10,898 bases of DNA. Origin: Tidjanibacter sp. (GTDB lineage Bacteria; Bacteroidota; Bacteroidia; Bacteroidales; Rikenellaceae). The stretch lies in contig JAFYRC010000130.1 of the NCBI GenBank assembly GCA_017547065.1, positions 1 through 10,898 on the forward strand, read 5' to 3'. A program made the translations under genes and the position numbers. The notes under the pieces are model-generated. The model did no database searches. It saw nothing but the letters and a program-made list of their open reading frames with translations, and was not told the origin of the DNA. Shown piece after piece: positions 1 to 7,211 of this stretch; positions within the stretch are counted from its first letter, which is position 1; every line of letters begins with the position of its first letter.

Positions 1-1617
1 AACGACCGTCGCCACAGCGAGTTCGTAAGGCGCTACACCAATAACTTCTCAAACAACACGCCCATTTACAGCGCCGAGTATGAGTGGCAACTCGACAGCA
101 CCCTCATCTCCACCCTCGACCTTGCAACCCTCAACCAGTTTGCACAGCAGGCTCGTTTTACCCCCACCAACCAGGTGGTACTCATCAACCAGCCCGAGAA
201 GGAGGGTCTTGTAGTACCCACCGTGGAGGAGGTGCAGGCTATCATCGCCAAGGTGAACGCCGCCGAGATTGAGGCTCCCAAGGACAATAGCGTAAAGAAA
301 CCCCTCATCCCCGCAAAGGCTAAACTGAAAGGCTCGAAGGTTAGCAAAACCTCGACCGACAAGTTCGGCAACACCGTGTGGACTCTGAAAAATGGTGTGA
401 AGGTTGTGTTGAAACCCACCGACTTCAAGGCCGACGAGATTCAGGTACACGCAGGTATCGTTGCAGGTAAGAGCATCATCGCCGATGAGGATATGATTAT
501 GGCCGACAACCTCCCCGACTTCATCTCCTACCAGGGTGTGGGTGAGTTCAGCCAGACCGAACTTGTTAAGCAACTCGCAGGTAAGGCCGTGAGCGTGAAA
601 CCCTTCGTGGGCGGCTCAATGCAGGGCTTCAACGCCACTTGCTCGCCCAAGGACTTGGAGGTTGTGTTCCAGATTATCTACCTCTATGGCACCGCTCCCC
701 GCTTCGACGAGGATGCATTCAACAACGTTAAGGATCAGCTCGTGAATGCCTATGCAAACATCGAGTCCGACCCCAACTACGCATTCCAGCGTGAACTCTA
801 CAAATCGCTCTACTCCAAACCCGAGAGGGTGAAGGCTTGGAGCGCCGAGGAGGTGAAGGCTATCAACTTCGAGCAGTTCCAGAGGGTTTACAAGGCTCTC
901 TTCACCAACCTCGACGATATGACCTACACCTTCGTGGGTAACTTCGACGAGGCCACCATCAAACCCCTCGTGGAGAAGTACCTCGGCTCGCTGCCCAAGA
1001 CCAAGGGCACCCTGGCCTACAACCCCGCAAATAGCAACGACTTCCAGATCGGCGACCGCACCAACCGCTTCAAGGTGGCAATGGAGATGCCCAAAACCAC
1101 CATCTACTATGTGCTAACTGGTCCTATGGAGGTTAACTTGGAGAACAACATCTACCTCTCCGTGCTCGACCAGTTGCTCGATATCCGCTACACCAAGAGT
1201 ATCCGTGAGGAGAAGGGCGGCACCTATGGCGTGTCGTGCGGTAGCAGCCTGAGCAGCCTGCCCAGCGAGCCCGACTTTATGTTCCTCATTGGCTTCGATA
1301 CCAAGCCCGAAATGGCCGACGAGTTGAGAGATATGCTCATTCCCGAAATTGAGCGTGTTGCCACCGAAGGCCCCACCAAGGAGGAGATTGGTAAGATTAG
1401 GGAGTATATGGTGAAACAGCGTGCCGACAATGTTAAACAGAACGGCTCGTGGAAACAGTGGACCACCAACTACCACCTGATGGGCGTGGACTACACCACC
1501 GACTATGACGCCATCATTGGCTCGCTCTCCGCAGAGAAGGTTAAGGCAATGGCTGCCAAAATCTTGGAAAGCGGCGACGTGCTGAAACTCATCATGGACC
1601 CCGCCACCGCAGAGTAA
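1..1617 (+). CDS. M16-family zinc protease-like protein, C-terminal part (5' end outside window)
   Basis: The frame is open from base 1 to a TAA at 1615-1617, giving 538 visible residues with no start inside the window. The first Met at codon 59 is internal. Bacteroidetes proteins of this kind are usually about 940 residues with four M16 (pitrilysin/insulinase) domains, so this is roughly the C-terminal 57 percent. A new M16 repeat seems to begin near visible residue 117 (FGNTVWTLKNGVKVVLKPTD, the NGVKVVLKPT strand). The last domain carries SIREEKGGTYGV at about residues 400-411, the conserved REEKGGTYGV loop of the non-catalytic M16 half. The zinc motif HxxEH is not in the visible part and is expected in the missing N-terminal half. 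The family cleaves peptides and is usually periplasmic or envelope-associated in this phylum, but a signal peptide would lie outside the window. A terminator follows directly. The family call is firm; the substrate is unknown. Confidence 0.9.
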   Translation, partial: NDRRHSEFVRRYTNNFSNNTPIYSAEYEWQLDSTLISTLDLATLNQFAQQARFTPTNQVVLINQPEKEGLVVPTVEEVQAIIAKVNAAEIEAPKDNSVKKPLIPAKAKLKGSKVSKTSTDKFGNTVWTLKNGVKVVLKPTDFKADEIQVHAGIVAGKSIIADEDMIMADNLPDFISYQGVGEFSQTELVKQLAGKAVSVKPFVGGSMQGFNATCSPKDLEVVFQIIYLYGTAPRFDEDAFNNVKDQLVNAYANIESDPNYAFQRELYKSLYSKPERVKAWSAEEVKAINFEQFQRVYKALFTNLDDMTYTFVGNFDEATIKPLVEKYLGSLPKTKGTLAYNPANSNDFQIGDRTNRFKVAMEMPKTTIYYVLTGPMEVNLENNIYLSVLDQLLDIRYTKSIREEKGGTYGVSCGSSLSSLPSEPDFMFLIGFDTKPEMADELRDMLIPEIERVATEGPTKEEIGKIREYMVKQRADNVKQNGSWKQWTTNYHLMGVDYTTDYDAIIGSLSAEKVKAMAAKILESGDVLKLIMDPATAE

Positions 1618-1640
1618 CCTGCCAGGGGATTCAATAGAGA

Positions 1641-1675
1641 AGCCGAGGGAAAATTATCCCTCGGCTTTTTGTTTT
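1641..1675 (+). terminator. Rho-independent terminator of the M16 gene
   Basis: A perfect 10-bp stem (AGCCGAGGGA at 1641-1650, TCCCTCGGCT at 1657-1666) with a 6-base AAATTA loop is followed by TTTTT-G-TTTT. It starts 24 bases after the stop codon of the M16 gene, as expected for an intrinsic terminator on the plus strand. Confidence 0.9.
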
Positions 1676-1762
1676 GGACGATGATGGGCAGAAAGAGCAG
1701 AAAAGGCAGGAAAGGGTAAAAAGGGCATTTTCAGAGAGCTACACCAAGCAAAGCCCCACGAC

Positions 1763-1808
1763 CACACCTCCCCTAAGTTAGGGGAGGTGCCCAACGGGCG
1801 GAGGGGTC
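1763..1808. repeat. Palindromic intergenic repeat, REP-like
   Basis: The core is a perfect 10-bp inverted repeat, CACCTCCCCT (1765-1774) and AGGGGAGGTG (1780-1789), with a 5-base AAGTT loop. A second small stem GCCC-AAC-GGGC (1789-1799) follows, then CGGAGGGGT. A block of the form ggggaggtg-small hairpin-cggaggggt is, from general knowledge, typical of short palindromic repeats scattered in intergenic regions of many gut bacteria. There is no T-tract, so it is not an obvious terminator. Whether it is multicopy in this genome cannot be seen from one copy. Confidence 0.55.
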
Positions 1809-1936
1809 TGTCCGTCCCGTTAGACTTTTGACGTTAGACCAAAATAATGTCGGTTGGGGTTGACGGTTGGCGGTTGGCGGTCATAGAGCGCGGCCACAGG
1901 CCGTTTTGTGTATTTGGTTGGGCGGTTACGTTCAAG

Positions 1937-2000
1937 AGCGGTAAAAACGCAGAGAGCGGAGGAAGTTTTGCCTTCGAAAGCGGTAAAAACGCAGAGAGCG
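1937..2000. repeat. 22-base direct repeat, two copies 42 bases apart
   Basis: Bases 1937-1958 and 1979-2000 are identical over 22 bases (starting AGCGGTAAAAACGC, ending AGAGAGCG). The sequence after each copy is also similar (GAGGAAGTTTTG against AGGTGATTTTTG). The 42-base period is a multiple of three, so in the frame that starts at 1847 each unit reads SGKNAES. Two copies are too few for a CRISPR array or a satellite; a small tandem duplication is the simplest reading. Confidence 0.7.
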
Positions 2001-2024
2001 AGGTGATTTTTGTGCCAAACGAAA

Positions 2025-2066
2025 AGGTGGCTCCGCAGTTTGCTGACGCAAATGAGGAAGCCACCT
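2025..2066. repeat. Two-part inverted repeat (possible hairpin)
   Basis: The outer arms AGGTGGCT (2025-2032) and AGCCACCT (2059-2066) are perfect complements. Inside them lies a second perfect stem, TTTGC (2039-2043) and GCAAA (2048-2052), around a TGAC loop. The two stems are separated by partly matched internal loops of 6 bases each. The element sits about 40 bases beyond the secA stop on the minus strand and has no U-tract on either side, so it is not a standard terminator. It could protect the 3' end of secA mRNA or be part of a dispersed repeat. Confidence 0.5.
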
Positions 2067-2074
2067 ATTGAAGT

Positions 2075-2094
2075 GCGGTGCAAAAAGCACCCGC
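2075..2094 (-). terminator. Possible weak hairpin at the secA 3' end
   Basis: On the minus strand, GCGGGTGC pairs with GCACCGC across a short T-rich loop, with one bulged base. It starts 13 bases past the secA stop. The expected U-tract after the stem is missing on this strand, so termination here is uncertain. On the plus strand a run of six T follows about 8 bases later, too far away to be convincing. Confidence 0.25.
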
Positions 2095-2106
2095 TATATG
2101 CGTTTT

Positions 2107-5100
2107 TTATGCGCCGTGACAGTGCTTAAACTTCTTACCCGATCCACAAGGGCAGAGGTCGTTGGGGCGTACCTTCTTCTCTACGTGTACGGGCATAGGC
2201 TTGCTCTTCTCGCCCTGACCAGCCGCCGCAGCTGCAGCCATACGAGAAGCCTGCAACTTGTTCACGTCAACCTTCTGCTGATTCTGCTGACGCTGACGCA
2301 GGCGATCCTGGGCATTCTCCCTTGTGGGAATGTAGCCCTTCAAGAGAATCGACAGCACCTCACGGTTAATCTTGTCAATCATCGCACGGAAGAGGTTATA
2401 GGCCTCCAACTTGTAGATCAACAGAGGATCCTTCTGCTCGTAAGAGGCGTTCTGAACGCTCTGCTTGAGGTCGTCCATAGCACGGAGGTGCTCACGCCAG
2501 TTGTCGTCGATGGTGGTGAGCATTGCGAGCTTGGTGAACATCTTGTAAATCTCGGCGCCCTCGCTCTCCACAGCTTTTTTGAGGTTTGTAGCCACGTTGT
2601 AGACGAGTGTACCGTTGGTGATAGGTACAAAGAGGGTCTCCACCTGGTCGCCCTGCTTCTCAACCACGTTTTTCAGCACGGGCATTGCGGTCTGTGCCAC
2701 CACCTGTGCCCTACGTGCGTAAGCCTTGCGGAGATCCTCCACGATGAGTCGTGCGAGCTCCTCCTTGGAGGCCTTGTTGTAGGTAGCCTCATCGAAGGTG
2801 GGCTGCATTGCCACCTGACGGATAAGCTCAATGGAGAAGTCCTCGAAGTCGGCGCCATAGGCGTTTTCCACAAAGGCGTCGGCAAAGTCAAGCATCATAT
2901 TGTTAAGGTCAATCTCAACCCTCTCGCCGTGGAGTGCGTGGCGACGCTGGGTGTAGATAACCGTACGCTGCGAGTTCATAACGTCGTCGTACTCGAGCAA
3001 TCTCTTACGCACACCAAAGTGGTTCTCCTCCACCTTCTTCTGTGCCCTCTCGATGGCCTTCGACATCATACCTGCCTGGATAACCTCGCCCTCTTCAAGA
3101 CCCATCTTATCCATCATTGTAGCGATGCGGTCGCTACCGAACAGACGCATCAGGTCGTCCTCCAACGACACAAAGAACTGCGAAGTACCGGGGTCGCCCT
3201 GACGTCCTGCACGACCACGCAACTGGCGGTCTACACGACGGCTCTCGTGGCGCTCGGTACCAATGATGGCAAGACCACCCGCGGCCTTCACCTCGGGGGT
3301 GAGCTTAATATCGGTACCACGACCTGCCATGTTGGTAGCAATGGTTACCTGACCAGCCCTACCTGCCTCGGCAACAACCTGTGCCTCCAAGGCGTGCTGT
3401 TTAGCATTGAGGACGTTGTGTTTGATGTGGCGAATCTTCAAGATGCGGCTCAACAGCTCCGACACCTCCACCGAAGTGGTACCAACCAACACAGGCCTAC
3501 CCTCCTCAACGAGTTTAGCAACCTCCTCCACTACGGCGTTGTACTTCTCCCTCTTGGTCTTATACACGAGATCGTCCCTATCGTCCCTGGCAATGGGGCG
3601 GTTGGTGGGAATAACCACAACGTCGAGCTTGTAGATGCTCCAAAACTCACTTGCTTCGGTCTCTGCGGTACCGGTCATACCACCCAGTTTGTGGTACATA
3701 CGGAAGTAGTTCTGAAGGGTGATGGTCGCAAAGGTCTGGGTTGCGGCCTCAACCTTAACCCTCTCCTTGGCCTCAATAGCCTGGTGCAGACCATCGGAGT
3801 AGCGGCGGCCCTCCATAATACGGCCGGTCTGCTCGTCCACAATCTTCACCTTGTTGTCGATGAGGACATACTCAACGTCCTTCTCGAACATACTGTATGC
3901 TTTGAGGAGCTGGTTTACGGTGTGTACTCTCTCGCTCTTGATGGCGTAGTCGGCCAACACCTCGTCCTTCTTGGCAGCCCTCTCCTCGGCCGAAAGCTCG
4001 CTCTTCTCGAGCGCAGCAACCTCCGAGCCAATGTCGGGCAACACAAAGAACTTATCCTCACCCACCGAGTCGGCCAACATCTGGTGACCTTTGTCGGTAA
4101 GCTCCACGGTGTTGAGTTTCTCGTCAATCACAAAGAAGAGCTCGTCGGTAATCTCGGGCATCCTCTCGTTGTGATTCTGCATATAGATAGCCTCCGTCTT
4201 CTGGAGGAGCACCTTCATACCCTGCTCCGAGAGGAACTTGATGAGGGCCTTGTTCTTGGGCAGACCCTTGTGCGAACGGAGCAGCCAGATGCCACCCTCG
4301 TCGTTGTTACCCTCGGCAATGAGTTTTTTGGCCTTCACGAGGCAATCGTTGGCCAAGTTGCGCTGCAACGAGTAGAGCCTCTCCACGATGTCCCTATACT
4401 GGTCGAAGAGCTGGTCGTCGCCACGGGGTACGGGACCCGAGATAATCAGAGGGGTACGGGCATCGTCAATCAACACCGAGTCGACCTCATCGACGATGGC
4501 GAAGTGGTGTTTCTTCTGCACCAACTCGGAGGACTGGATGGACATGTTGTCCCTCAGGTAGTCAAAACCGAACTCGTTGTTGGTACCAAAGGTAATGTTT
4601 GCAGCGTAGGCCTTACGACGCTCGGCCGAGTTGGGGCGGTAGTTGTCGATACACTCCACCGACAAGCCGTGGAACTGGTACATAGGACCCATCCACTCGC
4701 AGTCACGCTTGGCCAGATAGTCGTTGACGGTCACAACGTGCACGCCCTTACCAGCCAGCGCATTGAGGAACACGGGCAATGTTGCCACCAGGGTTTTACC
4801 CTCACCGGTAGCCATCTCGGCAATCTTACCTTTGTGGAGTACAACACCACCGAAGAGCTGGCAATCGTAGTGGACCATATCCCACTTGATGTCGTTACCA
4901 CCGGCGGTCCAAGTGGTCTTCCACACGGCCTTGTCGCCCTCGATGGTCACAAAGTCCCTATCGGCAGCCAGGTTGCGGTCGAACTCGCTGGCCGTTACCT
5001 CCACAGTGTCGGCCTCGGCAAACCTGCGAGCAGTCGATTTCATAATGGCAAAAGCCTCGGGAAGTATCTCGTCGAGCTTCTTTTCGATTTTCTCGTCCAC

Positions 5101-5388
5101 CTCTTTTGTGAGGTTGTCGATCTCCTTCGAGATGTCGCTCTTCTTCTCGATGCTCAAATCGCCCTCCAACTCCACTTTGAGTGCGGCAATGCGCTCCTCC
5201 TCGGGTCGGATAAATTCGGCAATTTGCGCTTTGAGGGCAGTGGAACGACCACGCAGGCCGTCGTTGTCCAGTGCATCAATCGAAGGATAGAGAGCGAGTA
5301 TTTTCTCCACATAGGGTTGAATTTCCTTGCGGTCCTTATCGCTCTTTGTTCCAAAAAACAGTTTTAAGATGGATTGAACTACATTCAT
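2107..5388 (-). CDS. secA: SecA preprotein translocase ATPase
   Basis: SecA is the cytoplasmic motor that uses ATP to push unfolded preproteins through SecYEG. The frame encodes 1093 residues from ATG at 5388 to TAA at 2107-2109. Visible motifs in order: [11 protein letters not shown] (171-181); Walker [10 protein letters not shown] (192-200); [14 protein letters not shown] (300-313), the Walker B/DEAD region; [13 protein letters not shown] (570-582); [12 protein letters not shown] (685-696); the arginine-rich helicase motif ending [13 protein letters not shown] (722-734); and a C-terminal zinc-binding tail [15 protein letters not shown] with C1079, C1081, C1090 and H1091. E. coli SecA has 901 residues. 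The extra length here lies mainly between the DEAD box and the [10 protein letters not shown] motif, with charged stretches near 345-480, as is usual in Bacteroidetes. A proline-, lysine- and alanine-rich linker precedes the zinc tail. It probably has its own promoter at 5458-5489; the leader is AT-rich with no Shine-Dalgarno. The gene is intact. Confidence 0.98.
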   Translation of the reverse strand: MNVVQSILKLFFGTKSDKDRKEIQPYVEKILALYPSIDALDNDGLRGRSTALKAQIAEFIRPEEERIAALKVELEGDLSIEKKSDISKEIDNLTKEVDEKIEKKLDEILPEAFAIMKSTARRFAEADTVEVTASEFDRNLAADRDFVTIEGDKAVWKTTWTAGGNDIKWDMVHYDCQLFGGVVLHKGKIAEMATGEGKTLVATLPVFLNALAGKGVHVVTVNDYLAKRDCEWMGPMYQFHGLSVECIDNYRPNSAERRKAYAANITFGTNNEFGFDYLRDNMSIQSSELVQKKHHFAIVDEVDSVLIDDARTPLIISGPVPRGDDQLFDQYRDIVERLYSLQRNLANDCLVKAKKLIAEGNNDEGGIWLLRSHKGLPKNKALIKFLSEQGMKVLLQKTEAIYMQNHNERMPEITDELFFVIDEKLNTVELTDKGHQMLADSVGEDKFFVLPDIGSEVAALEKSELSAEERAAKKDEVLADYAIKSERVHTVNQLLKAYSMFEKDVEYVLIDNKVKIVDEQTGRIMEGRRYSDGLHQAIEAKERVKVEAATQTFATITLQNYFRMYHKLGGMTGTAETEASEFWSIYKLDVVVIPTNRPIARDDRDDLVYKTKREKYNAVVEEVAKLVEEGRPVLVGTTSVEVSELLSRILKIRHIKHNVLNAKQHALEAQVVAEAGRAGQVTIATNMAGRGTDIKLTPEVKAAGGLAIIGTERHESRRVDRQLRGRAGRQGDPGTSQFFVSLEDDLMRLFGSDRIATMMDKMGLEEGEVIQAGMMSKAIERAQKKVEENHFGVRKRLLEYDDVMNSQRTVIYTQRRHALHGERVEIDLNNMMLDFADAFVENAYGADFEDFSIELIRQVAMQPTFDEATYNKASKEELARLIVEDLRKAYARRAQVVAQTAMPVLKNVVEKQGDQVETLFVPITNGTLVYNVATNLKKAVESEGAEIYKMFTKLAMLTTIDDNWREHLRAMDDLKQSVQNASYEQKDPLLIYKLEAYNLFRAMIDKINREVLSILLKGYIPTRENAQDRLRQRQQNQQKVDVNKLQASRMAAAAAAGQGEKSKPMPVHVEKKVRPNDLCPCGSGKKFKHCHGA

Positions 5389-5457
5389 ATTGTGTGTAAT
5401 TATCTATAAATCAACTATATGGCCCACACATGCATTGTGCCGACCGAATAAATCGTG

Positions 5458-5489
5458 TAAAGTTACGCTCTTTTTATCTGTTTTGCAAG
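5458..5489 (-). promoter_or_regulatory. Probable secA promoter (Bacteroidetes type)
   Basis: On the minus strand a -33-like CTTG (5489-5486) is followed by 20 bases and then TAACTTTA (5465-5458), one mismatch from the Bacteroidetes -7 consensus TAnnTTTG. Spacing fits the usual 19-21. Transcription would begin near 5450, leaving a leader of about 60 bases before the secA ATG at 5388. The -7 element contains the TAA stop codon of the upstream DUF2851 gene, so the promoter is embedded in that gene's 3' end. Confidence 0.5.
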
Positions 5490-6350
5490 AGGGCAATCGC
5501 CACATCTCCCCTCGTTGCAGTAGGTTTGCAACTCTATGAGAGCCTGCGAGTCAAAGGCCGAGGCGCAGGAAACGCCCTCGCCCGTCCAACGGCTCACAAT
5601 CCTATTGTGCTCGGCGGGTAGCGATTCCAAAAGGTCCATAGCCCTCTGCTTAATGTCGTCCCTCTGCATCACCTCTCCGTAGGCAAATTGCAAGGGGACC
5701 ACAAAGTTGATGGCCATCACCACCGCCTTCTCTCTACCCATCCTCTTAGGTATGCCGAGCTGGGGGTGTTGCTTGTGCCAATAGTCACTCACCTCCACCG
5801 ACAGCAAGGCCACAATATCGTCGAGTGTGCAACAAGCAATCACATCGTCGAAAAAGAAGTCGGGCTGCGCCATGAAGGTGGCAAACTGCACAACCCTCAC
5901 TACGGGGCTACCTGCCGGATAGACGGAGCCACGATTCCACTCTCCTGCAACCATGGCTTTGAGTTCATACTTGTTGGCCAGGTATTCATACTCCTCCTGC
6001 AAACCCACAACGTAGTCGTCGAAGTACTCCCCTTTGAGCAATCCCGAGGCTCCGAGTAGGAGCGCCTCTACGCCACCACTTCGTCCTCTCTCCCTCATAC
6101 ACATGCGGAACGTAGCCTTTGTGGCAAGCCTCTGAAAGGGCGCACTATTGCGCGGAGCACCCATTGCGTAGGCGGCCATTTCGTAGAAGGTCTGATTCCA
6201 GTCCCTACTGGCCAGCTCCCATGCCTCCAACACCCTCTTGCTCTTACGCATAAGCCGTGCTACCAGCAAATCTTCCACCACTTTTGTGCGATGGAGCGAA
6301 TCGCATGTAGCCAGCAACATTGGGCAGTCGTTCACGCAGGGGCTCTTCAT
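5463..6350 (-). CDS. DUF2851-family protein, short form lacking the usual N-terminal part
   Basis: The protein has 295 residues if it starts at the ATG at 6350, which lies 23 bases after the stop of the upstream SufT-like gene. An upstream in-frame Met at 6428 would add 26 residues of unrelated sequence and overlap that gene. It matches what I know of the C-terminal two thirds of DUF2851 proteins: DW..TFYEMAAYAMG (50-64), EALLLGASGLL (95-105), LQEEYEYLANKYEL (117-130), NFVVPLQFAYGE (215-226), LESLPAEHNRIVSRW (241-255), FDSQALIELQTYC (266-278), and the terminal Cys cluster YCNEGRCGDC (277-286). Family members are normally about 420-430 residues. Their first 120-130 residues, with GPDFFNAK- and GNVEIH-like motifs resembling a PD-(D/E)xK nuclease core, have no counterpart here. 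The function of the family is unknown. It is probably co-transcribed with sufE and sufT. Confidence 0.8.
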   Translation of the reverse strand: MKSPCVNDCPMLLATCDSLHRTKVVEDLLVARLMRKSKRVLEAWELASRDWNQTFYEMAAYAMGAPRNSAPFQRLATKATFRMCMRERGRSGGVEALLLGASGLLKGEYFDDYVVGLQEEYEYLANKYELKAMVAGEWNRGSVYPAGSPVVRVVQFATFMAQPDFFFDDVIACCTLDDIVALLSVEVSDYWHKQHPQLGIPKRMGREKAVVMAINFVVPLQFAYGEVMQRDDIKQRAMDLLESLPAEHNRIVSRWTGEGVSCASAFDSQALIELQTYCNEGRCGDCPLAKQIKRA

Positions 6351-6373
6351 ACGTGCACTTTTTGGGGGTTGTC

Positions 6374-6700
6374 CTACAACATACCGAGGGCCATAAGGGC
6401 CTCCTCGCTCATCATCTCCTTGTCCCATGGTGGATCGAAGACGATCTCCACAATCACCTCATTCACACCCCTAACCTTACCTACCTGGGTGTGTACCTCC
6501 TCTACGAGGTAGTCGGCCATGGGGCAGTTGGGGGCGGTGAGGGTCATGCGAATGTTAGCCACACCGTCGGGGGTATAGTCAATCTCGTAGACCAGTCCGA
6601 GGTCGTAGATGTTCACGGGAATCTCGGGGTCGTATATGTTTTTGAGCACGTCGACAATCTGACGCTCGGTGTTCTGAATCTCTTCGGGTGTCATACTCAT
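6374..6700 (-). CDS. sufT: SufT/MIP18-family (DUF59) iron-sulfur assembly protein
   Basis: The protein has 108 residues starting at the ATG at 6700; ATG 6694 is also possible. An in-frame TTG at 6709 is a less likely start. DUF59 proteins help mature Fe-S proteins, and the eukaryotic relative MIP18 acts in late cytosolic Fe-S targeting. Hallmarks seen: DPEIPVNIYDLGL (24-36), MTLTAPNCPM (52-61) with the conserved Cys at 59, and the C-terminal FDPPWDKEMMSEEA (88-101). The gene follows sufE by 11 bases, which strongly supports a role in Fe-S cluster assembly. PaaD-like phenylacetate oxidation proteins share this domain, but there are no paa genes here and the length and motifs fit the SufT type. 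The scaffold and desulfurase genes (sufBCDS) are not in the window. Confidence 0.92.
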   Translation of the reverse strand: MSMTPEEIQNTERQIVDVLKNIYDPEIPVNIYDLGLVYEIDYTPDGVANIRMTLTAPNCPMADYLVEEVHTQVGKVRGVNEVIVEIVFDPPWDKEMMSEEALMALGML

Positions 6701-6711
6701 AGTCTGCAAGC

Positions 6712-7143
6712 CTACTTTTGGGTGGCACCAAAGGCCACAGCATATCGTTTCATCTGGTTGAGCATCTCGCCAAGACCGTTGGCACGGGTGGGCGAAAGGT
6801 AGGAGCGGATACCGATGCGGTCAATGAAGTAGAGCTCGGTGGTGAGAATCTCCTGCGGAGTGCGACCTCCGAGTGCCCTGGTGAGGAGGCCTGCAATGCC
6901 CTTCACGATGAGCGCATCGGCATCGGCAGCAAAATAGACCTTTCCATCCTCCTTCATCTCGGCGTCGATCCACACCCTCGACTGACATCCGTCAATCAGG
7001 TACTGCTCGGTCTTGTGCTGGGGATTAATCTCCACACAGCAGTCTGCCATATCGATGAGATATTGCAATTTGTCATCGGGATCGTCGAACATCTCAAAGT
7101 CGGCGATAATCTCCTCCTGAACGCTATCTTTATACTCTGTCAT
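6712..7143 (-). CDS. sufE: SufE-family sulfur acceptor for cysteine desulfurase
   Basis: The protein has 143 residues from ATG at 7143 to TAG at 6712-6714. SufE takes persulfide sulfur from the cysteine desulfurase SufS onto its own active-site cysteine and hands it to the SufBCD scaffold in the cytoplasm. The active-site motif GCQSRVW is at 52-58 with the catalytic cysteine at C53. Further family features are DPDDKLQYLIDMA (21-33), the GIAGLLTRALGGRTPQEI stretch (82-99), and SPTRANGLGEMLNQM towards the end. The length is normal. The leader holds a GC-rich hairpin (7172-7186) and a possible -7 element (7204-7211). It begins the sufE-sufT-DUF2851 gene string. CsdE is a possible alternative name, but nothing here favours it. 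Confidence 0.95.
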   Translation of the reverse strand: MTEYKDSVQEEIIADFEMFDDPDDKLQYLIDMADCCVEINPQHKTEQYLIDGCQSRVWIDAEMKEDGKVYFAADADALIVKGIAGLLTRALGGRTPQEILTTELYFIDRIGIRSYLSPTRANGLGEMLNQMKRYAVAFGATQK

Positions 7144-7171
7144 ACTCTTTTGTGTTTCTCTGTTTTAGCGT

Positions 7172-7186
7172 GTGGCCTACGGCCAC
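7172..7186. repeat. Perfect GC-rich hairpin in the sufE leader
   Basis: GTGGCC (7172-7177) and GGCCAC (7181-7186) form a perfect 6-bp stem around TAC. It lies 29 bases upstream of the sufE ATG and 73 bases past the GSCFA gene stop. No U-run follows on the minus strand, so it does not look like a standard terminator. It could be a leader hairpin or a small dispersed palindrome. Confidence 0.4.
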
Positions 7187-7203
7187 CTCTCGAAATAAAC
7201 GTG

Positions 7204-7211
7204 CGAAGATA
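7204..7211 (-). promoter_or_regulatory. Possible -7 element for sufE
   Basis: On the minus strand TATCTTCG matches TAnnTTTG except for one base. No TTTG-like -33 element is seen at 19-21 bases upstream. If real, transcription would start near 7197 and include the 7172-7186 hairpin in a leader of about 55 bases. This is weak evidence. Confidence 0.25.

Larger units (their letters stand above)
1847..2071 (+). other. Doubtful 74-codon reading frame, perhaps a frameshifted remnant
   Basis: An ATG at 1847 opens a 74-codon frame ending in TGA at 2069-2071. I recognise no domain, signal peptide or membrane segment. The first third reads through CGGTTGG heptamers and looks like non-coding sequence. 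The last third (GKNAESEVIFVPNEKVAPQF and onwards) is more protein-like. Removing one T from the TT at 2068-2069 would extend the frame 20 codons as [19 protein letters not shown] to a TAA at 2127-2129, overlapping the 3' end of secA. This could be a broken short gene, or a coincidence inside a repeat element. There is no ribosome binding site, and an in-frame stop (TAG at 1835-1837) lies just upstream of the ATG. Confidence 0.2.
1618..2106. other. Repeat-rich gap between convergent genes
   Basis: These 489 bases separate the M16 stop from the secA stop. In order they hold: the M16 terminator; a purine-rich stretch around 1684-1726 with degenerate CAGAAA/CAGGAAA repeats; a strong palindrome at 1765-1789 with a GC-rich tail to 1808; repeated GTTAGAC (about 1813 and 1833); three copies of the heptamer CGGTTGG (1851, 1864, 1871); a small hairpin CGGCC-ACA-GGCCG at 1891-1903; a 22-base direct repeat at 42-base spacing (1937-2000); a two-part hairpin at 2025-2066; and a bulged hairpin at 2075-2094. 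A doubtful short reading frame crosses it (1847-2071). I see no convincing protein gene. The density of repeats suggests a dumping ground for small non-coding repeat elements between 3' ends. Confidence 0.6.

Noticed and set aside
1937..2000. CRISPR-like repeat
   Set aside because: There are only two copies, 20 bases apart, and the intervening sequence resembles the sequence after the second copy, so this is a tandem duplication.
1618..2106. Insertion sequence remnant
   Set aside because: No transposase-like translation and no clear terminal inverted repeats with a target duplication were found; only small palindromes and direct repeats.
2068..5367. Plus-strand frame of 1099 codons opposite secA
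   Set aside because: It is in codon register with secA, and its openness is explained by the absence of TTA, CTA and TCA codons there. The product is rich in His, Leu and Val and shows no domain, while secA is intact and unmistakable.
6351..6428. Upstream start (6428) for the DUF2851 gene
   Set aside because: The extra 26 residues overlap the sufT-like gene in another frame, are Gly/Pro-rich, and do not resemble the DUF2851 N-terminal part.
6701..6709. TTG start for the SufT-like gene
   Set aside because: Two ATG codons lie just downstream (6700, 6694), and the added residues are not needed for the domain.
7172..7186. Terminator after the GSCFA gene
   Set aside because: The stem is short and no U-tract follows on the minus strand.
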